DNA from: Actinomycetes bacterium | GTDB taxonomy: Bacteria > Actinomycetota > Actinomycetes > Mycobacteriales > Micromonosporaceae | NCBI GenBank assembly: GCA_023437285.1 | Contig: JAEZGP010000291.1 | Span: 1-6,036, forward strand | Direction: 5' to 3' | DNA: 6,036 nt | Shown here: piece after piece, positions 1 to 4,895 of the stretch | Numbering within the stretch: the first letter of the stretch is position 1 | Layout: each line of letters starts with the position of its first letter | Position numbers and translations under genes: made by a program | The notes under the pieces: model-generated | What the model was told of the DNA's origin: nothing | Database searches by the model: none | The model's input: the letters and a program-made list of their open reading frames with translations, nothing else

Positions 1-993
1 GGCCTGGACGAGTCGTGGACGAACACGATCGTCTCGGGCGACCGGGACCGGCTGCGGTCGGCCGGCGTGATCGACGGCATCACGATCCTGGTGGGCCGGT
101 GGTTCGGCGACGACCTGGGCGACTCGAAGAGCAAGGGCCGGTTCGTGGCCGATCTGTCGGCCCCGCTGCCGCCGGCCGACGTCCCGGCGGGGCTGGTGTT
201 CGCGGGCGGCTGCTCGCACGTGCCGGACCTGCTGGCCCGCCCGGAGATCGACCCGGACGACGCCGTGGCCCGACTGCTCGGCGGCTACGAGAAGTTGGCG
301 CAGCGGCTCAAGGAGGCCCAGCCGGACGTCCTGCTCGTCACCGCCGACTGCCACTTCCAGAGCTTCGACACCGGCCACTTCGTGATCGGCGCGGGCGAGA
401 CCCACACGGGCAGCATGGAGTTCTTCAAGCGTCCCGACCTCGACCTGCACCTCACCGGTGCCCCGGACTTCGCGAAGTCGCTGGTCAACGCGGTGCACGA
501 GGCCGGCCTTGAGGTGGAGGTGGCCCCGCGGGTCGACCTCGACCACGGGCTCGTCGTGCCGCTGCGGCTGCTGCTGCCCCGCCCCGACCTGCCGGTCATC
601 CCGATCATCACCCAGCCGGCGCGGTCGTTCTCGCCGTACAACGCGCGCGAGTTCGGCACGGCGCTGCGCGCGGCGATCAGCGCGTCCGGCCTGCGGGTCG
701 CCATGCTGGCGACGGGCGGCCTGTCGCACTGGCTCGACCCGGGCAAGTTCGGCCACGTGGACGTGGAGTTCGACACGTACATCCTGGACCTGCTGCGCGG
801 CGGTCGGGGCCTCGACCTGGCCAACACCGAGCCGTACCCGCTGCTCGACCACGGCCAGTACGAATTCCTGAACTGGCTGATCATGCTGGGCATCGTGGGG
901 CCCGGCGTGCGCGGCGACGTGTACGCGTACGAGCCGATGGTCGCCTCGGGTGGCGGCTGGACGGTCGTCCACATGGATCTGGCGGGGGCCTGA
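1..993 (+). CDS. Class III extradiol ring-cleavage dioxygenase, LigB-type with an apparent LigA-like N-terminal domain (5' partial)
   Basis: The frame is open from the first base, with 100% G/C third positions over codons 1-22, so the start lies upstream; 330 residues are visible. The LigB domain begins near the motif AGGCSHVPDLL. In LigB the non-heme Fe(II) is held by two His and one Glu, with another His as catalytic base. The matching residues are His at 217-219, His in DCHFQS at 352-354, His in GGLSHW at 727-729 and Glu in YEFLNWL at 862-864, and their spacing (45, 125, 45 residues) is close to LigB's (49, 134, 47). A further conserved-looking His lies in DHGLVVPL (544-546). At least 60 residues precede the usual LigB start; they contain SGDRDRLRSAGVIDG, which resembles the end of LigA-family small subunits (gD..rL...Gv). 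I infer an alpha-beta fusion. The enzyme should insert O2 into a vicinal dihydroxy aromatic or hydroxypyridine ring; its substrate is not readable. One base separates its stop from the next start. Confidence 0.88.
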   Translation, partial: GLDESWTNTIVSGDRDRLRSAGVIDGITILVGRWFGDDLGDSKSKGRFVADLSAPLPPADVPAGLVFAGGCSHVPDLLARPEIDPDDAVARLLGGYEKLAQRLKEAQPDVLLVTADCHFQSFDTGHFVIGAGETHTGSMEFFKRPDLDLHLTGAPDFAKSLVNAVHEAGLEVEVAPRVDLDHGLVVPLRLLLPRPDLPVIPIITQPARSFSPYNAREFGTALRAAISASGLRVAMLATGGLSHWLDPGKFGHVDVEFDTYILDLLRGGRGLDLANTEPYPLLDHGQYEFLNWLIMLGIVGPGVRGDVYAYEPMVASGGGWTVVHMDLAGA

Positions 994-994
994 G

Positions 995-1858
995 ATGTCC
1001 GGTCAGCGGCGGTTGCGTATTGCGATCACTCAATGGCAGGTCAACGGTGACCTGTCAGCGAACGTGGAGGTCGCCCGCGAATTGATCGACCGTGCCGCCG
1101 CTGACCGGCCAGACCTGGTGCTGCTGCCGGAGAACGGCCTGTTCCTCGGCACGAACGCCACGATGCGCGAGAACGCGCTTTCCGAGAACGCGCCGCAGAT
1201 CGACGCCCTGCGCGAGGCCGCCGCCCGCAACAACGTGACCGTGATCCTGGGCGGCATGAAGAACCGCACCCCCGACGGGGTGTTCAACTCGGCCCTGGTC
1301 ATCGACCCGCGAGGCACCATCGCCGGCCGGTACGACAAGGTCCATCTTTTCGACGCCCGCATCGGCGGTGTCTCCTTCGAGGCGTCGACGGTCGAACGCG
1401 GCGGCACCGAACCGGTCCTCGTCGAGATCAACGGCGTCCAGGTGGGCTTGACCATCTGTTACGACGTGCGGTTCCCCGAGCTGTACCGGGCCCTCGCGCT
1501 CGCCGGCGCCGAGGTCATCCTCGTGCCGTCGGCGTTCACCCGGATCACCGGCGACGCGCACTGGCACACGCTGCTGCGCGCGCGGGCCATCGAGAACGGC
1601 TGCTTCATCGTCGCGTCAGCGACCGTGGGGGAGGGAGCGTTCCCCACATACGGGCACGCCCTGGCCGTCGCCCCCTGGGGTGAGGTGATCACGGACCTCG
1701 GCGAGGAGGACCGCGCCGTACGCGTCGTCGACCTGGACCTCGCCGCGGTGGCCGAGGCCCGCGGCAGACTCCCGGTCCTCGCCGGGACAAAACCACAGGC
1801 GTACGCGACGGACGTGCGGCGCATCGCCGTGAGTACCACCGAGGAGGTAGCAACGTGA
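995..1858 (+). CDS. Carbon-nitrogen hydrolase (nitrilase superfamily), probable amidase
   Basis: This 287-residue protein has the full nitrilase-superfamily triad: Glu46 in LLPENGLF, Lys115 in YDKVHLFD and the nucleophile Cys155 in [13 protein letters not shown]. The length is typical of single-domain Nit/omega-amidase/carbamoylase members, and the family is cytosolic. The family hydrolyses amides, N-carbamoyl compounds or nitriles through a Cys thioester; the KVHLFD and [11 protein letters not shown] signatures are the Nit/omega-amidase style. In this operon it most likely removes ammonia from a ring-opened amide such as a maleamate-like acid, feeding the maleate isomerase encoded downstream; that role is inferred from context. 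ATG 995 is chosen because it lies one base after the dioxygenase stop with a GGCGGGGG stretch just upstream. The 15-residue in-frame extension from GTG 950 lies in the previous gene and looks non-native. The stop overlaps the next start by 4 nt, implying translational coupling. Confidence 0.92.
   Translation: MSGQRRLRIAITQWQVNGDLSANVEVARELIDRAAADRPDLVLLPENGLFLGTNATMRENALSENAPQIDALREAAARNNVTVILGGMKNRTPDGVFNSALVIDPRGTIAGRYDKVHLFDARIGGVSFEASTVERGGTEPVLVEINGVQVGLTICYDVRFPELYRALALAGAEVILVPSAFTRITGDAHWHTLLRARAIENGCFIVASATVGEGAFPTYGHALAVAPWGEVITDLGEEDRAVRVVDLDLAAVAEARGRLPVLAGTKPQAYATDVRRIAVSTTEEVAT
1841..1848 (+). promoter_or_regulatory. Strong Shine-Dalgarno for the 93-residue protein
   Basis: GAGGAGGT lies inside the end of the hydrolase gene, with seven bases between its last G and GTG 1855. 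It is the best ribosome-binding site in the window and fixes the GTG as the start, despite the four-base overlap with the upstream stop. Confidence 0.8.
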
Positions 1859-2136
1859 GCAACTTCGAAGGGCTCGAGCCCCACGCCGCCGGCGACGACG
1901 GCATCGTGCGTGAGAGCGACTGGGTGGGCATCGGCAACGAGTTCACCGGCGTACTCCTGCGCAAGGTGTGGACCCGCAACGGGGAACGGCTGGAGATCAA
2001 CGTGCCGAGCAAGGGCTACCGCATCCTGCTCGACGCGATGCAGCTGGAGATCATCGCGGCTCAGCAGCCGGAGCAGTTCACTAGGCTGTTCGAGCGCAAG
2101 CTCGGCTCCGACGAACCCACGAATGGAACTGGCTGA
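1855..2136 (+). CDS. Small conserved-looking protein of unknown function in the catabolic operon
   Basis: A 93-residue soluble protein without signal peptide, membrane segment, Cys residues or zinc motif. The central stretch IGNEFTGVLLRKVWTRNGERLEI looks like two or three beta strands, followed by KGYRILLDAMQLEIIAAQQPEQF, likely helical. It starts at GTG 1855 in a GTGA overlap with the hydrolase stop and has a near-ideal Shine-Dalgarno; it ends one base before the regulator's ATG, so it is an integral operon member. Third positions are GC-rich, as in its neighbours, supporting real coding. From memory it resembles short actinobacterial proteins near aromatic-degradation genes that databases sometimes label 'dihydrodiol dehydrogenase', a label that cannot be right at this size. 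It has no dehydrogenase nucleotide-binding motif. Function unknown; an accessory role to the dioxygenase or hydrolase is a guess. Confidence 0.82.
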   Translation: MSNFEGLEPHAAGDDGIVRESDWVGIGNEFTGVLLRKVWTRNGERLEINVPSKGYRILLDAMQLEIIAAQQPEQFTRLFERKLGSDEPTNGTG

Positions 2137-2137
2137 C

Positions 2138-2938
2138 ATGGCTGGTCGCCCCGGTACCGCCGTCAACGACATCTACCTCGCCATCCGCGACCGGATCGTG
2201 GGCGGCGAATACCAGCCGGGCGTGCGCCTGTCGCAGCAGCAGCTGGCCGAGGAGCTGCGGGTCTCGCGCACCCCTCTGCGCGAAGCCCTGCAGAAGCTCG
2301 AGATGGAGGGCCTGGTCATCGGCCAGGCCAATCGGGGCATGGAGGTGGCGCCGGTCGCCCTGTCCGACGTGGAGAACTCGTACGCCCTGCGCCTCATGGT
2401 CGAGCCGGTCACCGTCGCGGCCATCGTGGCGCGGGTGACCGAGTCCGACGTCGACGCCATGGCGGCGGCCCTGGCGGAGATGGAGCGGCCGACGACCTCG
2501 ACCCGGGAGTTCCAGGAAGCCCACTGGCGCTTCCACCGGGCCCTGCTCGACCGGTACCCGGAGCCGTTCGCCGACCTGATCCGCACCCTGCACACCCGCA
2601 TCTACCGCCACCAACGGGTGTACTTCTCCCGACCGGTCGCCCTGGCCGACTTCACCCAGCTCGACCGAGTCTTCCTCGACGCGCTGCGCGACCACGACGG
2701 CGCACGGGCCAAGCAACTGCTGGAATTCCACCTGCTCGACGCCGCGCTCGGTCTCGTCCGCGACGTCGACCCCGGGTACGTGTTCGACGCCCTGCCCGTC
2801 ACCCTCGACGGCCTCGAGATCGAGGTCGACGGCCTGGCCCGCCCCGATCACGGCGGCCCGGTCGACATCCGGTGGCGACGCCCCAACGCGGCGTCGCTGC
2901 CCACGCTGGAGACAGCGAACCTGCGCTACCGCGCTTGA
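2138..2938 (+). CDS. GntR-family transcriptional regulator, FadR/FCD subfamily
   Basis: A 266-residue DNA-binding regulator. Residues about 9-72 form the winged helix-turn-helix: NDIYLAIRDRIVGGEYQPG, LSQQQLAEEL, then the recognition helix RVSRTPLREAL (41-51) and the wing ending near RGMEVAP. Residues about 77-210 are the all-helical FCD effector domain. Likely metal or ligand residues are His129 and His133 in HWRFH, Asp176 where FCD proteins commonly have His, and His198 in EFHLL. A tail of about 55 residues after the FCD domain is longer than usual. FCD regulators typically repress catabolic operons until a carboxylate substrate or intermediate binds, so autoregulation of this operon is likely, but its promoter is outside the window. 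ATG 2138 lies one base after the previous stop; ATG 2123 is an in-frame alternative adding MELAD. Neither has a clear Shine-Dalgarno, so expression may depend on coupling. Confidence 0.93.
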   Translation: MAGRPGTAVNDIYLAIRDRIVGGEYQPGVRLSQQQLAEELRVSRTPLREALQKLEMEGLVIGQANRGMEVAPVALSDVENSYALRLMVEPVTVAAIVARVTESDVDAMAAALAEMERPTTSTREFQEAHWRFHRALLDRYPEPFADLIRTLHTRIYRHQRVYFSRPVALADFTQLDRVFLDALRDHDGARAKQLLEFHLLDAALGLVRDVDPGYVFDALPVTLDGLEIEVDGLARPDHGGPVDIRWRRPNAASLPTLETANLRYRA

Positions 2939-2944
2939 ACCTGC

Positions 2945-2952
2945 GAAAGGAA
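2945..2952 (+). promoter_or_regulatory. Ribosome-binding site of maleate isomerase
   Basis: GAAAGGAA in the 24-bp gap between the regulator stop and ATG 2963, ten bases before the start. This is the only junction in the operon with a real gap, so the gene has independent translation initiation. I see no promoter in so short a gap. Confidence 0.65.
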
Positions 2953-2962
2953 CCACCCCCTC

Positions 2963-3709
2963 ATGTCCGCGTACCGCGTGGGCCTCATCGTGCCCAGCTC
3001 CAACACGACCATGGAAACCGAGATCCCGGCGATGCTGCGTGCCCGCGCCGAGATCCGGCCCGAGACGTTCACGTTCCACTCGTCGCGCATGCGCATGAAG
3101 CACGTGACGCCCGAGGAACTCACGGCCATGGACAACGACTCGCTGCGCTGCGCCGTCGAGCTGGCCGACGCCCGCGTCGACGTCATGGCGTACGCCTGCC
3201 TCGTCGCGATCATGGCGCAGGGCCTGGGCTACCACCGCGACTCCGAGAAGCGCCTCGCGGAAGCGGCGCTCGCCGGCACCGGCGCGACCGCACCGGTGGT
3301 GTCGTCGGCCGGGGCCCTGGTCGAGGCGCTGCACCACCTCGGCGCCCAGCGGATCGCCGTACTCGCCCCGTACATGAAGCCGCTGACCGCGACCGTGTGC
3401 GAGTACATCCAGGCCGAAGGCGTAGAGGTCGTCGACTCCATCAGCCTTGAGGTACCGGACAACCTCGCCGTCGGCCGGCTCGACCCGACGCAGCTGATCG
3501 AACTGTCCCAGCGGGTCGACACGTCCAACGCGGACGCCCTGGTGCTCAGCGCGTGTGTGCAGATGCCGTCCCTGCCGGTCCTCGACGCGGTACAGAAGCT
3601 CTTCGACATCCCGGTCCTGTCGTCGGCGAGCGCCACGGTCTGGCAGATCCTGCGCCGCCTCGGCCTCGACCCGGTCGTCCCGCGCGCCGGCGCCCTCCTG
3701 GCCCGGTAA
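2963..3709 (+). CDS. maiA: Maleate cis-trans isomerase
   Basis: This cytosolic, cofactor-free enzyme isomerises maleate to fumarate (Asp/Glu racemase superfamily; also called NicE in nicotinate degradation). The 248-residue length is normal. Family hallmarks are intact: PSSNTTMETEIPAML near the N-terminus (11-25), the first catalytic cysteine Cys79 in YACLVAIM, the segment LGYHRDSE, APYMKPLT (135-142), and the second catalytic cysteine Cys198 in VLSACVQMPSLP. The sequence closely matches what I recall of pseudomonad NicE, and the two-Cys arrangement separates it from arylmalonate decarboxylases and most racemases. It is the last gene of the operon and delivers fumarate to the TCA cycle, implying that the upstream enzymes release maleate. 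ATG 2963 follows a good Shine-Dalgarno. The repeat array begins 23 bp after its TAA. Confidence 0.95.
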   Translation: MSAYRVGLIVPSSNTTMETEIPAMLRARAEIRPETFTFHSSRMRMKHVTPEELTAMDNDSLRCAVELADARVDVMAYACLVAIMAQGLGYHRDSEKRLAEAALAGTGATAPVVSSAGALVEALHHLGAQRIAVLAPYMKPLTATVCEYIQAEGVEVVDSISLEVPDNLAVGRLDPTQLIELSQRVDTSNADALVLSACVQMPSLPVLDAVQKLFDIPVLSSASATVWQILRRLGLDPVVPRAGALLAR

Positions 3710-4017
3710 CCCGCCGGGGAGCGTCCTCGCCGTATGTGCACATGCGGTGGGGTGGCGCGGGTCCCCGCCCGCCATTTGTGCACATGCAGTGCGGTGGCGC
3801 ACGTCCCGGCCCGCCATATGTGCATATACGGCGGGTGGGGCTGGTCCTGGCCCGCCATGTGTGCACATAGGGCGCGATGGCACACGTCCTAGGCCATCAT
3901 TTATGCGCACATGGTGCTGGTGCATCCGGCTGGCTCGCCATATGTGCACATGGGGCGAGAGTGCGTGCCTGTGCCGTCACCATATGCGCACAAATGGCGA
4001 GAGTTCGTGCCCTGCCG

Positions 4018-4041
4018 CCGCCGTATGTGCACATAGGGCGG
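4018..4041. repeat. Best extended inverted repeat of the array
   Basis: The core at 4024-4035 is a perfect 12-bp palindrome. One base beyond it on each side lie arms CCGCC (4018-4022) and GGCGG (4037-4041), perfectly complementary; only the G at 4023 and G at 4036 fail to pair. It could bind a dimeric protein or form a cruciform or RNA hairpin. A similar arrangement surrounds the core at 3817, with arms reaching six bases. Confidence 0.75.
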
Positions 4042-4275
4042 CGGAGCGTGCCCACCACCCCGCCGTATGTGCACATAGGGGCGGGGGTGCCCGCTCGCGT
4101 GCCGCCATTTGCGCGCATAGGGGCGGCGGAGCGTGCCCTGCCGCCACCGTATGTGCGCATAGGGCGGCGGAGCGTGCCCACCACCTCGCCGTATGTGCGC
4201 ATAGGGGCGTGAGTGCCTGCTCGCGTGCCGCGATTTGTGCGTATAGGGCAGGGGGTGCCTGCTGGCGTGCCGCCA
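4024..4275. repeat. Higher-order 126-bp tandem duplication inside the array
   Basis: The three-unit block 4024-4149 is repeated at 4150-4275. Over the first 99 bp I count nine differences (about 91% identity), far closer than adjacent 42-bp units are to each other; the last 27 bp diverge more. Both blocks share the same spacer order (GGCGGCGGAGCGTGCCCACC, then a GGGGCG...GTGCC spacer). This points to amplification by three-unit steps, through slippage or unequal recombination. Confidence 0.85.
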
Positions 4276-4774
4276 TTTGTGCGCATAGGGGCGGGGGTGC
4301 CCGCCTGCGCGCCGCCATTTGTGCGCATTTGGCGAGAGTGGCGTCCCACCACGCCGCCGTATGTGTGCATTGGGCGGTGTGCCCGCCTGCCGCGCTGCCA
4401 TTTGTGCGCAGGTCGCGAGGGGTGCGTGCCTGCGCGCCGTCCTATGTGTGCATAGGGCGAAAGGCCAGCCGTCCAAGATCGCGTGGCATGCCGGCTGGGA
4501 TCCTGGCGCTGCCGGTTGACGTGCGTCCGGCGAAGGGGAGAAGTGCGGGCGGGACGTGACCGGGTCGGCCCATCTCGGCATCGAGCGTGAGTGCCGCGTC
4601 CTCGCCCCCACGGGCCGGATCGCTGAAGCGTAGGAACAGCGGGAATCCCCTTTCCTGCCTGGCGCTCCGTGACACTCTTCCGGCGGGCGAACGGCCCGAA
4701 AAGGCAGCGTTCGAACCTGCCGTGTCCGCTGTGGACCAGCCATGATCCAAGGTCGTGCCTCATGTCACAGGCCC

Positions 4775-4800
4775 GTTGCGTAATTGTTACCGCCCGCAAC
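4775..4800. promoter_or_regulatory. Inverted repeat, possible operator of the sugar transporter operon
   Basis: GTTGCG at 4775-4780 and CGCAAC at 4795-4800 are perfect inverted copies with centres 20 bp apart, about two helical turns. They flank an AT-richer stretch (TAATTGTTAC), about 100 bp before the sugar-binding protein start. Sugar ABC operons are commonly controlled by LacI or ROK repressors binding dyads in such positions; which one would act here is not visible. A six-base match can arise by chance. Confidence 0.4.
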
Positions 4801-4811
4801 ATTTTTCGAAT
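4784..4811 (+). promoter_or_regulatory. Possible sigma70-type promoter of the sugar-binding protein gene
   Basis: TTGTTA (4784-4789) and TCGAAT (4806-4811) are 16 bp apart and partly match -35 and -10 consensus hexamers. The -35 element would lie within the dyad at 4775-4800, which would suit repression. An alternative is TTGTGT (4822-4827) with TAATAC (4843-4848), 15 bp apart. Both are weak matches. Confidence 0.25.
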
Positions 4812-4882
4812 GGTCGATGTCTTGTGTTGGCGTCGGCGGCAGTAATACGTTGCCGGGCACAACAATTCGGCGGCACCTGGCA

Positions 4883-4889
4883 GAAAGGA
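4883..4889 (+). promoter_or_regulatory. Ribosome-binding site that fixes the lipoprotein start
   Basis: GAAAGGA lies six bases before ATG 4896. With this start the product opens with a textbook lipoprotein signal peptide; the longer in-frame start at 4755 would bury it behind 47 residues of non-signal sequence. Confidence 0.75.
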
Positions 4890-4895
4890 CCGGCG

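Larger units (their letters stand above)
3729..4460. repeat. Array of 18 near-palindromic 12-bp cores at a 42-bp period
   Basis: Cores start at 3733, 3775, 3817, 3858, 3902, 3941, 3983, 4024, 4066, 4108, 4150, 4192, 4234, 4276, 4318, 4360, 4401 and 4443. Spacings are 42 bp in 12 of 17 intervals, otherwise 39-44, mean about 41.8. Perfect palindromes TATGTGCACATA occur at 4024 and 4066; common variants are TATGTGCGCATA and TTTGTGCGCATA. T1, T3, G4, G6 and A10 are invariant in all 18. Cores are AT-rich islands in very GC-rich spacers that are themselves repeated, with common words GGGGCGGGGGTGCC and GAGCGTGCCC. Many cores are flanked by CCGCC on the left and GGCGG on the right, extending the dyad to 24 bp with one unpaired base per arm. 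I do not recognise a named element. It may bind a protein, shape DNA locally, or be a minisatellite; the CRISPR and protein-coding readings fail. Confidence 0.95.
4461..4895. other. Intergenic leader between the repeat array and the sugar-binding protein gene
   Basis: These 435 bp have no convincing gene on either strand. The longest minus-strand frame (4442-4750, 102 residues) has no recognisable domain and runs into the array. The left two thirds (4461-4740) are GC-rich, with one short inverted repeat CGGGC/GCCCG (4684-4698, five-base loop) and no T-run. The right part, from about 4770, is less GC-rich, as expected of a promoter region; it carries the inverted repeat and possible promoter listed separately. 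No tRNA or other RNA gene was recognised. Confidence 0.6.

Noticed and set aside
67..70. GTG start of the dioxygenase with a GTGA overlap on an upstream stop
   Set aside because: The frame that would end at 68-70 has poor third-position GC, while the dioxygenase frame is perfect upstream of 67; there is no Shine-Dalgarno before the GTG.
3702..3718. CCCGG/CCGGG inverted repeat over the maleate isomerase stop as a terminator
   Set aside because: Only five base pairs with a seven-base loop and no T-run; expected by chance in such GC-rich DNA.
2081..3949. Minus-strand open frame of 622 codons opposite the regulator and maleate isomerase genes
   Set aside because: Composition is that of an antisense shadow (rich in Arg, Gly, His, Val) with no domain; both opposite genes are certain.
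3729..4460. CRISPR array
   Set aside because: The repeated part is only about 12 bp, the intervening sequences are not unique but repeat each other, and no cas gene is nearby.
3555..4559. Long plus-strand open frames through the array, giving proteins with a 14-residue Cys-His repeat (ICAHRGGG-like)
   Set aside because: A 42-bp period is 14 codons, so any stop-free frame stays open by itself on either strand. Spacings of 41, 44, 41 and 41 bp shift the frame, several frames are open at once, and the conserved part is a DNA palindrome. No start with a ribosome-binding site or known domain was seen.
4442..4750. Minus-strand 102-codon frame as a gene in the intergenic region
   Set aside because: It ends inside the repeat array, has no recognisable motif and no supporting neighbour.
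4755..4895. N-terminal extension of the sugar-binding protein from ATG 4755
   Set aside because: It would hide the lipoprotein signal peptide, lacks a ribosome-binding site and runs through the likely promoter and operator region.
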